A stretch of 64,000 bases of DNA from Fomes fomentarius (taxonomy: Eukaryota > Basidiomycota > Agaricomycetes > Polyporales > Polyporaceae), in assembly GCA_022606135.1 (NCBI GenBank), contig JABYQN010000012.1:1388503-1452502 (forward strand), in the 5' to 3' direction. This document shows, piece after piece, positions 1 through 11,755 of the stretch (within the stretch, counting starts at the first letter, position 1; each line of letters opens with the position of its first letter). The notes below the pieces were generated by a model. That model was not told the DNA's origin. It was given only the letters and a program-made list of their open reading frames with translations, and made no database searches. The translations under genes were made by a program, and so were the position numbers.

Positions 1-964
1 TTCGCACTTGAAGCACAGTCACTTACATGGTGGCTTCACATACGCATTTGTCAAGCTCCTCCTTCGCATTCTGAAGGTATCTGGTCTCTTTGTCCTTCCG
101 TTTCTTCTCCCATGACGCTGATTAAGTTATATCAATCAGCAAATTGCATACACCCGTTGATGTATGCGCCTACATTGCATCTGAGCAGCTACTGCGGCCA
201 TAATACTGTGGATGTGCTCAGTTGGAAGGGTCTCGTGCAGACAGTATCGCGGTATACCCTGCGTCATCGCTGAGCTGCTGGTGATGAGGAACCTGGTTGA
301 GTTGATGTATTATTGGGATGATATGATGGCTGACTCACCTTGTCCATGCGACTCCGAGTCATTCTGGTGGATGTGTCGAAAGGGAGGAGCAATACATACA
401 CGGACAACTTGTATGCGCGCTCCGGGATCCGGGCTCGGGCTCCGGGATTAGCGCTCCGAGGGTAGTCGCTTGAGAATCGCGGGACTGATCGTAGATCCGG
501 ATCGTCCGTCGCTCCTTCATAATTTGATCACTTCAGACTGTATCGTTCGCCTCATCTCTTAAGTGGTTCTTGAATAGTACTTGCGCATGTTGCTGGCAAG
601 AAATCAAGAACCAGTTATGTATCAGGTGTAGAATCGTAGCCAAAAAACTGGTCTCTTCAAGTGAAGGGAAAGAAGCATGCCCAACTTGAAGCGGCAATAC
701 CCGTGTCCTCAAAAGTCCTCAAGATTGGCACAATCGAACCGTCGGCCTTGAGTCTCGAATCCCACCACACACTCTCCTCTCGTCGTGTTGCACATGTGCA
801 GGTAGTACTACTCTCCCTCTCAGTGCAACGACTTGCGCTCATACCGCATCTACTCTCAGACCATCCGGTTGCGACCTTGATTCTGAGTACTTCTGCTACT
901 TGTTATCCTTGATTCCGTGCGGGATTTTATCAGCACATACGACGAACTCAGGCGTGTCTTGTCT
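1..964. other. No supportable gene; possible 5' region of the next gene
   Basis: I see only short open frames in this stretch, most beginning at non-ATG codons, and none resembles a known family. The downstream gene's reading frame is open back to about 917, so an extra 5' exon could lie here. I tried joining the open frame at 661-801 through the GT at 802 and the AG at 859. That join puts a TGA in frame at 878, so I did not extend the gene. Confidence 0.4.
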
Positions 965-3843
965 ATGATACCTACCAAGTGGTACACCTGGTCTCAGCAA
1001 ACGGTTGAGACTAACAGCGCTGACCCCATGGCAATGCACCTTGCAATCCAACCCCTCATTCAGAACCAAGTCGATCAAATCCTAAAAGAGATTCGCCAAC
1101 GGCGCTGGTCCGGCTGGAAGTGCGAAGATCTTAGAGAAGAGCGATTCTCGGTCAGAAAAACCAGGAAGACCAAACTCCTTACCTCGTGTCCCGGTCTCCT
1201 CTCCAGCCAGCTTTACGTGACTCTTCGTGAGGACGTGTGGGCCCCCATCTACATTCTCTCCGCCTCGATCCCTCCCGTGCAGTTGCAGACGTTGTACAAC
1301 TCCGACTTGCAGGTGTGGAACGTCATCTGGCAACACAAGACTTCTGACCTCTTTTCCATCACGCTCTACAACAATCATGTCGACCCTTCTGCCACATTCG
1401 AGCACTTTGTCTCCGATGGTCTGTCCACCAATCAGTCATCAGAATGGGCTGTAGGTAACAAGGGCAACGGGTTCATTAGAGCCTGTCACTATGTTGCCTC
1501 TGCTCTCCGCCCAACAATTGCCAAACAAACAGACTTGGTGAAGCCGATCGGGCTGTCACTACGGGTTGGACACATAGTAGGAGACTTCGTGTGGCACAGA
1601 AAGCTGGCAATGTCGGACCCGGAAGATCTAGCGCTCTCCTTGCAGGATCTCACTCCACTCAGCTACAGAGACGTCGAGGGGAGACCAGGTATTAAATCTT
1701 GTATCATCAAGAGACTTTTCTGATGAGCTTCATGGTCGTTTGCACAGACTTCAGGTTCACGTTCGACGAGGGCAGGAAAACTAACACCTTGACGCCCTCA
1801 CCAAAAGCACGCATCTCCGCCATCTACTACCGGCGCTTCCTCTTCAACCTCTCCGAGCCTCGAAACCAGCACCTTCAAGCACATCAGTCAACAGAGCCAG
1901 GCCACAAATGCTCCGTGGTGCAGCCTGACGAAGTGTTAGTCACAATTTGCAACCTCCAGAGTCCCATGACACCCGAGTATCTCTTCTCCGCCGTATACAG
2001 TATAGTCCCACCACAAACAGAGTGGGCCATTGAAAGTCACACACAACAGTCCCCCAGCATCATATTCTACCTCCCAATGGGAAACACCATAGGTTTCTAC
2101 TACCGGGACTACCTCCTTCCCCTCGCACCAAAACTAAACCGTGTCGGGGTAAACTATCTGGGCGACCTTGACCTCTCGCCCAGCAGTCTCGGCGTGCAAA
2201 TCACGGGCGAGCTCTTCAACGTCTACCGCAAGAAGCTCTCCGTTGCCCTCCACACGGCAATCCGGACTATCCCCGCTCTCGCCGTCGAACTCGCGCACGA
2301 CATCCTGATGGAGTCACCCACACTCCCCGACACCTTCGGGCGGATCCTAAACCTGTCGTGCTCAGTCCGAACGGACACGCCAGAAGACGCGGATAGCAGT
2401 GCAGCATATCGTAGAGCGTTCGAGTCTGCGTGGGTACGCATCGACCCGGCACTCGCTGAGGACGAAGCACGTCTTTACCCGTACGCCACCGGACTGGATA
2501 CGACTAGGCAAGACATACATCTCATCACGCACCTCGGCATGCACCCCGCTCCCGTCGAGCCATACGTCAAGGTGATCCTCGAGAAAGCGGGCGCATATCC
2601 GCCAATTAAGACCTACGCCGAATTGCTTCTGCTCAACGCACGAGGCGCGGCGACCGAGCCTCTCAGGACGGACGTCCTCCGGACGGCCCTGTTGGAGCTG
2701 TTCCCAGGAAACTTTCCCACTAACCCCCTGTCGGTGCGCGAGTACAATCACGAGTACCCATACATCGTATGGTCTGGAGACACCAGGACGTTTGCCATGA
2801 GCGCCAGCATGAGGTGCAGGTGTGGCTCAAGCCGCCCTGACACCGTCAACAAAGAGGCCAACAGTCGACGTACCGACCCCAACTTGAAACCTTCCGAGGA
2901 GGTTGAGGACCCCAACTGCCCCTGCTGGATCGGCCTTGCCCTACAGGTAGCGGTGAGGAGTTGGCAGAGCAAGCAGAAGCCATCTGCCGAAGCCAATGTC
3001 AGTGAGCAGGCCATGACACCACCGGTAGGCGAACAACTATTCCACGTACTCTCAAAGTGCACAATCCGCGCGCTCCAAACGAAAAGCACATCCACTCCAC
3101 TATTACCATTGCCTGAAACAGACCGGCAAGTAGAGGGTGCGGATGGCGACGGCGAGCTCGAGTACCTCGACCCGGTCGTCCAAATTGGCGCCATGTCTGC
3201 ACGAACCCCAATGACTCCGAGTCCCGCTAGGCCTGCAGCCGGGATGTCCATGGATATCCCGACTCCAGTATCAACTGCCCCGTGGCGAACTCACGCCAGC
3301 CTTTGGGCATCTGCGAACGCACCCACTAGTATCAGTCCTGCCCCTGCCATAGCCGACGCCGGTAGCAGGAACAGCGCACTGCCGACCTCAGGCTCCAAGC
3401 GCGCCCTCGGCACCATCTTCCACGAGTGGGACGTGATGGCCCGAGTCTTCGGCCAGATGTCGCACAGCATCCTGAACATGAAGCAGGCCGCAGAGTCCGT
3501 CGTTGCCGACGAGTTCGCCCACAGCGCCCAGGACACCAGCACCCTCCGCGAACTCAGCGCACAGCAGGCTGAGAAGCTGGCGGCGCTCCAGCTCGAGCTC
3601 CGTGCAAAGGACAACGGGCTTCGGGAGGCGGAGCGGGAGAAAGCGGACAGAGAAGAGAAGGTGCAGAGTCTCGAGGCGGAGGTGCACAGGCTCAAAGAGA
3701 AGGTGCGGAAGCTGAAGGACAAGGCAACTCGCGCGTACCAGGATTTCTTCCGGGACGAGAGCGTTGGTCCGAACCTGGGCGATGTGTTCGACGACGGCAA
3801 TGACGTCCAGATACGGAAGAAGAGGATGCGCATGTCAACGTGA
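965..3843 (+). CDS. Basidiomycete protein with degenerate GHKL-ATPase-like N-terminus and C-terminal coiled coil
   Basis: Two exons are joined by a 59-nt intron at 1689-1747 (GT...TGATGA branch-like...CAG) that restores frame exactly, giving about 939 residues from the ATG at 965. The start is uncertain because the frame is open upstream to 917. Residues ~164-170 read GNKGNGF, like the glycine-rich lid of HSP90/sacsin-type GHKL ATPases. It is followed by a GLSLRVGH strand as in large uncharacterised Agaricomycete proteins annotated as histidine-kinase-like ATPases. The Mg-binding DxGxG box is not intact (the equivalent stretch reads LYNNHVD), and no N-box was found, so ATPase activity is doubtful. 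A middle alpha/beta region, a low-complexity Pro/Ser/Thr region (~residues 700-790), a strong coiled coil (~840-910) and a basic tail follow. The family assignment is inferred from memory of the pattern; the gene itself is well supported by length and codon use. Confidence 0.6.
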
Positions 3844-4544
3844 CTGAGGGTTTTCGAGTCGTCGCTGCGGCCTTGCTGTCGTGTTCCTTGCCCTCAGTGG
3901 AGTCAAAACCAGTTTTGTCGAGCATGATCATGTTTTTGCAATACAAAATCTAAGTGTCCACTCGATATCAGCCCGCATGCATCCACCATCGCTATATAGC
4001 TTAACAATACCATGCATGCGAATACGAGACATCCGACAGGGACCGTAGGTTTTAGGCTCTCGGTAATTGAAGTCGATGGAGTAGGATATGAAGGGCGCTA
4101 GCAGAGGAGGCGAGGAGAGATGCGAGGAGGAGATGCGAGGAGGAGAGGAGAGGTTAGGGCTCGCTTAGTCAGCAAGAGGACCACGACGAGGATCATCACG
4201 ATAGCTTGACTCAGCCATCTCCCGAGCTAGGACGACTCCACCGACATACGAATCTATGGGCGCAGTGCGTCAGCCTTCAGCGGCATTTATTTCAGCCTAC
4301 GGCACCACTGCTTGTGCCCGTCCGAGGAAGAGCTGAGCGCTGAACAAGGCCCCGCGCGCCTGGGCGCGAGGTTGGGGACGTCATCAGCATACCGACGTAA
4401 GTTTTTCAGTTGTAATCAATGTCGTACTATAGGGACGGAGCGCATCAAAGGCGCATACGCCTACCCAACAATACTTGAGTGCGTAAAGCACTCAAGAGGA
4501 TATACTCGTTTGCGGAAAATAATAGTATAGCGAATCAATTCTCA
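3844..4544. other. Intergenic: purine-rich short repeats and a hairpin
   Basis: This convergent interval lies between the GHKL-like gene (+) and the next gene (-). It holds a purine-rich tract at about 4100-4153 built from GAGGAG and GATGCGAGGAGGA units. A perfect 9-bp stem with a 5-nt loop sits at 4474-4496 (CTTGAGTGC / GCACTCAAG). No coding frame could be supported. Confidence 0.5.
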
Positions 4545-6118
4545 CTACAACACACCTTGTGTAGAACGAGTAGTAGGCAATTGGACAATCAATGTTGAAC
4601 CTTCAATCTGAAAGTCGCCACAGAAGGATTTTGAGGTAAGCACTATATGATACGTATTGAAGTGTTCAACATACCATGTCTTTGAGAATGCCAGTAATCA
4701 TCGCCCTCATGTCAGGTGATGTTGTGTATAGTTGTGTAGACCTCGCATAAGTACCTCCAGAACCATCGCGACCAGGTGTGAATGTGAAGAACAACCACTT
4801 CAGTGCATTGGTGATAGCGCCATGCATGAGTGTCATTCTGAAAATCTCGGTCAACATCGTCAGTTCTTCGACGCTTCGACTACGCGCAACTTACTTCCGC
4901 CTGCTTTGCAATGGCCGCAACTTGCAAGACTGCATGTGGGATTGCGTTGCTGAGAGTGGGGTATCGAGATGGTTTGGCTTGCGCGATCGCCAGACCTTTG
5001 GTTCGTTCTTCATAGAATTAAATTCCGCTGGGTTGTCTAGAAGGAGTATCCGCAGATGATAATTATTCATTCCCGTGTAACACTCGTATGCATCAGGTGA
5101 ACTTGTCACCTGCGTTCTTCTTCTGCTTTCCTGAAAGGAGTTGAACAAGAAGGTGATCAAGTATCCCTCCGATCCCAATATTCATCATCTAGCACATGAA
5201 GTCGGGTGACAGAAGTTGAAATTCAGGGAAGATGAGCAAAATTTCTTGTTTGCATAACATTGCAGCGACGCGCAACAGAAAGGCCTCGATGAGCATACGG
5301 GACCCAGATCCTGTCTGAATAGATTATGTCAATCATGGTAACAAGGTGAGGTAAGGTAACATACAGATGGTGACACGTGGTGCACGATAGCATCATATAG
5401 ACCATCAAAATGATCTGCAGACAATAAGGCGTCCCTTGCGTTCATAGCACGATATCGTGTTGCATGTTCATTGAGCTTGACAGGGTCGTTTATAAGATAG
5501 CTACTCAATGGCGAGCACCCAAGTCCACGGGTGATGCCAAAATCCGCCAGAATCTCTGCATAGGGCATAGAGGGAGGTTGATACTTGGAAAGTTGATTGC
5601 TCCAGCAATGCATGTGTATAGCATGAGGAAAGATATGTATTACCTTGACTTGGATCAGTACATCTGTTAGTTCGCCCACAAGGCGGTTGATCTTGTGGTC
5701 ATTTTCCAGCTCAACACCAGGCGAGTTAACGCGAAATTCGACCAAAGAGGCAAGCAGTTGCATGATTTGAGTGCTTGAGAACGCGGACAGTTTGCACAGT
5801 GTCTTCGGGTCATGAGGAGGCGTGGCCGGAGAAGGTGATAGGTACACCGAGAGAGACATGACGACAGGAGGTAGTCAGATGGATCACGGGGAGATTGACC
5901 GTTCGACCTTGAGTCTTAAGGTGTTGGAACAGGGGCTACGCACTTACATACGTCGCGACTCCCATTGCCACGACCTTCCTATCGAGCATGCGGTGGCCCT
6001 CTAAAGCGAGCGGAAGTTCGAGCAAAATGCAGTCGGCCTCCCGCGAAAGAATGTATACTGAGATCCTGTCCCAGTAATGGCTATAGTGCCCCATCGATTG
6101 ACAAGTAGAGGTCCACAT
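4545..6118 (-). CDS. Multi-exon protein with a PD-(D/E)XK nuclease-like core
   Basis: I read this gene from the ATG at 6118 to the TAG at 4545 through several short introns; internal joins are only partly resolved. The first exon gives an MWTSTCQSMGHYSHYWDRI start. The middle part includes an ILADFGITRGLG stretch and an RMLIEAFLLRVAAML helix, followed by NIGIGGILDHLLV and then GLAIAQAKPSRYPTLSNAI. That order (long helix, strand with an Asp, strand ending in x-K, helix rich in Ala/Gln) is what I know from Agaricomycete proteins with a PD-(D/E)XK restriction-endonuclease-like fold. The Asp is present in GGILDH, but the usual E-x-K reads Q-A-K, so catalysis may be lost. The last exon joins at an AG ahead of 4606 and ends VLIVQL-type residues before the stop. 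It could instead be an unrelated lineage-specific protein. Confidence 0.45.
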
Positions 6119-6456
6119 TGGTCGACCCCGAGACTAGCAGTGGTTTATGTCCTGCTTCCCGGCTGAGGTAACCTGCCCTAGATCGACGGGTGGTTGAACT
6201 ACCCACTACACCTACATAAGGCGTAGTTTGCTCAATTGACTATATCCTCCCATCATCTTCTATGGTCTGTACTCTAGTTCGGTTGCGAGCTTTAGGTCTG
6301 ATGGACAGATACTCTTAGACAACTCGTGTCCGTAATCCGGAAATGCACGAGTCGTATTTTCTATTTTCCGCGTCTTTTTCTATTCTACGTTTTTTCTGTG
6401 CTCGATAAAGATCGAAGTTCAGTTTCTGCGTCTGCTCGATACCCTAAACCAACAAG
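6119..6456. other. Intergenic, nothing recognised
   Basis: A 338-bp interval lies between the start of the PD-(D/E)XK-like gene and the end of PAN3, both on the minus strand. It includes a T-rich stretch at about 6356-6395. It probably holds the upstream gene's 3' UTR and the promoter of the 4545-6118 gene. No further feature was seen. Confidence 0.4.
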
Positions 6457-9124
6457 CTAGCCTCTCGTGAGTTCACTGAGTTACGCACAACGTCAGTTAG
6501 CTTGCCTCAGTTACAATACATTCGATAGCGACGACGTACCCAAACGCAGAATCGATGCACGCTTTGACCTCCCGGTAGCTCACGACGAGACAGCTCTGCT
6601 CATCGCGCGAGACGAGCATGATGCGCTCCTCCGTCCCAGCGTCTAGCTTGTTGAGACAGGAAAGGACATGCGTGAGGTTGACGACCGGCTTGCCCATCTC
6701 GTCGACCTGGTGGAAGACGTAGTCGCGGAAGAGCTTAACGATGTACCGGTCTCCCGTCTCTGACCAGCGGGCCTCGTGGTTATGCCTAACGATAGAAGTG
6801 CTTAGAGGAAGACGGCGCATCGCGAAGCCGGACAGGAAACGTACTCCGGCCGCTCGTTGATGAAGTTGAACTTGCAGAGCAGACGAACAAGGCGACCATT
6901 CTCAAGCTCGCTCGTGAGTTCACTCTCCAGACGGTCGGCGGCGCTACAACAGGCACTTGTCAGGCGACCGTCAACGCGTTACGAGTACTGGGAACCCACT
7001 TCTGCGACTCGTCAAGCTCTGTAAGCAGGCGACTGCCAATCAAGTCGAACAGTTGACCGATATTCTACGTTCCTTATTAGCAGCGCTCACAATGCCACCT
7101 GGACGATCACGACACTACCTTGTGGGGCCGGCCTTCGAGATGAGGAAAAGCGCGACGCTCTTGAGGTCAGCTGAATAATTCCTGCCGAGGTGGTCGATCG
7201 CCTTCTGGAGATTATTCATCGCCGAGAGGTTCTGGCAGCACAACATGAAGATGAGGGCGCCAAACATAGTCAAGTCATCCTGCTGCAAGTATGCAACGTC
7301 CGTGCGGACATCGTGCATGAGCACATCAACGATCCCGCACGATCCTATTCGGACCCTATTTTTGCCAGTGACCAGAATCTTCGTGGGATCAATCAACCTC
7401 ACAGCAAGCCCAGCGTCGTGAACAGCCTTGATCGCGTTCGCGATTTGAACGATGTAAGACCACAGAGTCCGCTCCGGGATGCGATTCGACGCGGCCTGCA
7501 GACGCCCATTTAGAAACTGCGGCGCCTTAGGCTTGATGTGCACTTCGTACAGCGTCTGCGAATTCGGGTGGTCGTCATACACCACAACGAGGGCTGTGGA
7601 ACGGCCAGCACATGAGGCATGGTTGAAAGGAAGGATAAGAGCGCTTGCATACAGGAATCGTTGAATGCGCGGGTCGTGAAGGCTTCCCTCACGGAAACGA
7701 TGTTTGGATGTTGGATGCGCTGCCATGCCTCGATAGGACCGAACGCGGTTTGTTGCATAAGACGAAAATCTACGGGACATCAACTATCAGCAACACCCAA
7801 GCATATTCCATACGCGCTACTCACTCTCAATGCGACGTAAAATATAAGTGAGGCCGTCATTGGAACTCGTCGCGCGATACACAATAGAATACCAGTTGCC
7901 AAATTTGCGACGGTCGCTGCCTACCGACTCCAGGGGCACTAGTGAATGATATCCCTGAAGCTCTTCTGGCAGGCCTAGACCCTGCGGCGCAGTGGTGTGA
8001 ATAGTCTCTGAGCGCCTCTGTAGCTCCTCTCGAATATCATCCGAGATGAAGTAATTGTGGGCCAAAGCTTCCGGTCGGGGGAGGGTGTACAGATGATAAA
8101 TGAGCTGTGTGCCAGGGTCAATGAAGAGAGAATGCGTGCAAGATGACGGTGTACCGGTTGACGAGTGAAAGGCACAGATGGCGTATAGAAAGGATCCAAC
8201 GCGGCAGCGTCGTAGCCTAGCAATTGGTCCGGCGGCAGATCGTACGGATTGGTGACGGGCTGAATGCGCTCAAACTGAGGATCGTATTGGTGGTAGAGGA
8301 TATCATCGAAGTGCTCACCGCCTGCCCGTCAACATCGGACGTCTGGCCGGTGTGATCTGCATACAAGTAGGGGTTGTAAGGATCGTACTGGTCAGGGTCT
8401 ACCTGTAGTTCCTGCTCATGTGTTTGAAGCTGTTCCGAGGGCGCAGAAGAATAGGAAGGTTCGGAAGAGGAGTCACTGTTGGATTATTCAGCATGGAATG
8501 AGCGCGCCTAACGCACAGAAGGTGGAACATGATTGCTGAGGGGAGGTGTGCGGCGGAGAGACATACGATGATACAGAGGTCTGCTGCTGTATGGAAGCCG
8601 GCGCGGCGGCGGAGAGAGAAGGGCTGCCTGGGTGGCCCTTTGGAACAAATACAGGCGCGTTCACTGCTTGAGCAGGGAGAGCCGCGGCAGGGGTCGGAGA
8701 ATCCGGAGGACTTGCCAGTTATCAGACGGACATCATATATATTGGAGTAGAGAGGGCACGTACGCAGCAGATGGCTCATCACGCTGCATGTAGAATGAGT
8801 GACACTGATCGCGAGAGGATGTGGGAAGGACGCACAGGAGGATGATAGTAGATACAGCCTTTGTCTTGGAATTTACACGATCTGCACGATGTCAAGCCAC
8901 GCCCCTAGCGCACTTCCGAAACACGCACCCATAAATGAGTATATTCCTACATTGGCGTTGCGGTGCGTCTGGGAAGAGAGATGAGAAGTAGATAGGGATG
9001 CGGGGAAAGCAGACAGACCCTTCTTGGACGGCTTCGGACTAGGCGGCTCGTCTGAAGGCGGCGCGGAAATCTTGACGGCGGCAGAAGAGGGGCGTGCAAA
9101 GAAAGACATGTCGCCGTGAGCCAT
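6457..9124 (-). CDS. PAN3: PAN2-PAN3 deadenylation complex subunit PAN3
   Basis: This is the regulatory subunit of the cytoplasmic PAN2-PAN3 poly(A) nuclease, which trims mRNA poly(A) tails and docks on Pab1. Translating the minus strand across many short introns gives the full family order. The start at 9124 (MAHGD...) is followed, after an intron, by a CCCH zinc finger ([18 protein letters not shown]..., spacing CX8CX6CX3H). Next come a long low-complexity linker, the pseudokinase ([54 protein letters not shown]), a coiled coil ([19 protein letters not shown]) and the C-terminal knob ([40 protein letters not shown]). The last intron is 6476-6539, and a 19-nt final exon gives the ELTRG end and TAG at 6457. 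It is divergent from TFA2 across 193 bp. The order matches fungal PAN3 throughout. Confidence 0.93.
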
Positions 9125-9317
9125 GCTTGACCAGGCGGAGGACGACTCGGACGGCGAGGTCGCCAGTGCTCAGCCCGCTCCCGAACCAGATCAAGTCATA
9201 GAAGGCGCCCAGTACAAAGCCCGCCAAAATATGCGCCCACAATCGTTCCCCGCGCCGGCGAACCGGCCACAGCCTGCCTCGTCCTCGTCTTGTCTTCGAC
9301 CACCACCATCTTCATCC
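9125..9317. promoter_or_regulatory. Bidirectional PAN3/TFA2 promoter
   Basis: Only 193 bp separate the PAN3 ATG (minus, 9124) from the TFA2 ATG (plus, 9318). Both promoters and 5' UTRs must share this interval. No TATA box is visible, as is usual for housekeeping pairs. A frame that stays open from 9123 into TFA2 is probably 5' UTR, not an N-terminal extension. Confidence 0.5.
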
Positions 9318-10363
9318 ATGTCTGGCCTCGCACGCGACACTGCTGCGTTTAAGAGTGCTTTATACAAACAGGACTACACCTCATGGCATTCTCACCCTCC
9401 GCCACCCCAGCAGCCGCAGCAGGCCGGTCCTGCAGGCAACCCTGACGCAGATCCGTCGAAGAAGAAGAAGCGACCGAAATCAAGCACGTCTCTTCTGCTC
9501 GACTTGTCTGTCCTTGGTTGCAACCTTGGCTGACCTGTCGATGCAGATGTCGTGTACTCCCAGCCCGCGGATACCGGCACCGGCACAAACATCAATACTC
9601 AGCTTGTCTATCTCGTCAACCACCTCAAGACGACGAATGGCAATCCCATGCGTCTCCAAGATCTGGCCATCATTACAAACACCTCAGTAGACACGGACAA
9701 GGTCTTGCTGGAGAAGTTCAGGGCCCATGATCGCGTCATACACGATCCGAAGACAGACTTGTACTCATACCGGGTGCGTACCCCTGCGCCACTGACTCTT
9801 GCCCTTCAGACTGCTCAAGATACCCTCCCGAACAGCACGACTACAACGTCCGTAATAAGGCTGCCCTCTTGACAGAGATTCAGCGCCAAACACGAAAGGG
9901 CGGCGGACTCTCTGTCCGTACACTGAAGGAGAGTTGGAAGGAGGCGCCACAGGCAATCGAGGAGCTTGAGAAGGAGGGCGAGGTCTATGTGACACGGACA
10001 TTGAAGGATGGTCAGATGCGTATGGTGTTTTGGAACGAAGTCAAGCCAACAGAGGAGCAGGGTGGCATGCCAGTTGAGAAAGGTACGTTCTGGCCTCAGT
10101 ACTCTCTCTGGTCTGGAAGGCTCACTTGGGCAGAGTTCCATGACCTCTGGCATGGGCTTGAAACTCCCAACGACGTCGATCTCCTCAAAGCCCTCGCTTC
10201 CGAAGGTCTCCAGGCCACCGCCGCCGCTTCCCCGGTAATCAAGTCTTCCGCGGGCAAGAAGAAGGGCAAGAAGGCGGCTCCTCGACACCGGCAGATTCGC
10301 CTCACGAACACACACTTGAAAGGGACAATTGACCTGTCGCGCGACTATGTCGCCCCGAAGTAG
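9318..10363 (+). CDS. TFA2: Transcription initiation factor IIE subunit beta
   Basis: TFIIE-beta works with TFIIE-alpha to recruit TFIIH and open promoters for RNA polymerase II. The start is the ATG at 9318 (MSGLARDTAAFKSALYKQD), followed by a lysine-rich linker. The first intron is best read as GC-AG at 9484-9546, giving RPKS-NVVYSQPADTG; a GT-AG alternative at 9510-9563 is also in frame. The core winged helix (INTQLVYLVNHLKTTNGNPM...DLAIITN) follows. A second intron ends after CCCGAACAG and gives LYSYR-HDYNVRNKAALL. The second winged helix contains RKGGGLSVRTLKESW, and a third intron falls within EK-EFHDLW. The protein ends in the conserved RLTNTHLKGTIDLSRDYV and TAG at 10361-10363. Family length (~280-300 aa) and motif order are as expected. 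Transcription is divergent from PAN3. Confidence 0.92.
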
Positions 10364-10639
10364 GGCTTGGCGGGGTGCCATCTTTGTCACTGCACGGGTT
10401 CGGACACAGGCATGTTCCATTACGCTATGTACAATAGACTAATCTCTGTGCAATTAAGACTGATTGTAGCGTTGGGGTTACAACGTAAATCCAATATATG
10501 CTCACCTCTGCGGGCTGTGTCTTCTTCTGATGCGACCTTCGCTTGGGATTCAGCTTCTACGTTAGATGGATCAATGAGAGTTGTGGCACTGGATAACTCG
10601 AGAATAATCGAGAAATAAGCGCTCATCCCGGGAGGTGAG
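10364..10639. other. Intergenic between TFA2 and HSP20
   Basis: This holds the TFA2 3' UTR and the upstream end of the HSP20 promoter. A 68-codon minus-strand frame from an ATG at 10626 shows no family resemblance, and I do not call it. Confidence 0.4.
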
Positions 10640-10800
10640 TAGCTTCGACATACAATGACTTCACTCGAAAGCTCACGAACAGTCTAGGGGACACTGGAAA
10701 ATCTACTACTGCCGAGTCATTAGATCATATAAGGAGGGCGACACACTCGACAACAACCACTCCTCTACTCCTCTACTCGCGACTCACTCATCACTACGAA
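10640..10800 (+). promoter_or_regulatory. HSP20 promoter with TATA-like box and stress elements
   Basis: A TATA-like CATATAAG lies at 10726-10733, about 70 bp before the HSP20 ATG. An AGGGG stress-response-element core sits at 10686-10690. TTC and GAA triplets around 10644-10680 (for example CTTCACTCGAAAG and CACGAAC) resemble an imperfect heat-shock element, but the spacing is not the strict 5-bp alternation. The sites are visible; HSF/Msn2-type control is inferred from the downstream gene. Confidence 0.45.
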
Positions 10801-11395
10801 ATGTCGTTCACCTTCTTCACCGAGCCGTTATACTCCCTCGCCGACTTCGACCGCCTCTTTGACGACGCATTCAACACGCGCACCTCTGGCTCGCAGCAAG
10901 TCGCACACCGCGACCGCGAGGGCCGCCACCTCCGCCCCTTGCGTCCAAGGTTGGTAATAACCCTCTCCTTCAACTACACTGCGCGCACGCAAGGCTGACC
11001 CGGAGCAACTAGGATGGATCTACACGAAGACCGCGAAAAAAATCTTGTCACCGCGACTTTTGAGCTCCCAGGTCTCTCCAAGGAGCACGTGCAACTCGAC
11101 GTCAAGGACAACGTCCTGATCGTCTCGGGCGAGTCGACGATTTCGAGCGAGCACAACGAGCGGGGCTACACGGTCCGCGAGCGTCAGTTCGGCAAGTTCT
11201 CGAGGTCGATTCCTCTTCCTCAGGGTATCAAGGTATGTACTCGCTCTCCGGAGGGTATCTAGTGTGGGCTGTTTACTGATGGGTTGTTTTTCGCAGCCTG
11301 AGGAGGTCAAGGCGTCGATGGAGGACGGGCTGCTGACCATCGCCTTCCCACACACCACACCCGACACGGCGCCCCAGAAGATTGTCATTCAATGA
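10801..11395 (+). CDS. Small heat shock protein (HSP20/alpha-crystallin)
   Basis: This is an ATP-independent holdase chaperone that binds unfolding proteins and forms oligomers in the cytosol. Three exons are joined by introns 10950-11012 and 11233-11296 and sum to 468 nt, giving 155 aa. The alpha-crystallin domain is clear: MDLHEDREKNLVTATFELPG, then QLDVKDNVLIVSGES, RQFGKFSRSIPLP, and the conserved tail KASMEDGLLTIAFP with a final IVIQ resembling the I-x-I anchor. The N-terminal arm (MSFTFFTEPLYSLADFDRLF) is typical of fungal Hsp20 proteins. The promoter carries a TATA-like box and an AGGGG core, consistent with stress induction. Confidence 0.93.
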
Positions 11396-11755
11396 ACTCC
11401 TTTTTACTAAATATGTCTCTTGTATATGATTATACCCCGCAATTGTATCATAGGCTGTCGCTCGGGCTTGCTCTGAATAATTGACCGATTTCCTGCCCCC
11501 TTTGTCGTGTGTCGTCGTCCGAACGGCGGCTGAGCACATAGAACGGCAGTACTACTTAGTACTCACGATGTTGATAGCTCATCAGTATGAGGCTGTGGTC
11601 CTGTGAACTTTTGAGGGCGGAGGATCCCCTTGCTGAAATATTCCAAATCAGGCATGCAGTGCACTACGTAAGCTGTTAGCGCGCTTCGACTCCGAGTCCT
11701 GTTGTCGCCGTCTCTTTATCTCACCGCTACGTCTTCAACGTCAACGTCGCACATC
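11396..11755. other. Intergenic between HSP20 and HRP1
   Basis: This 360-bp interval should contain the HSP20 terminator and the HRP1 promoter. No coding frame or repeat stands out, and no TATA box is visible close to the HRP1 start. Confidence 0.4.

Noticed and set aside
3291..3833. 180-codon minus-strand frame rich in Ser/Phe
   Set aside because: Exact antisense of the Glu/Lys/Leu-rich coiled coil of the GHKL-like gene.
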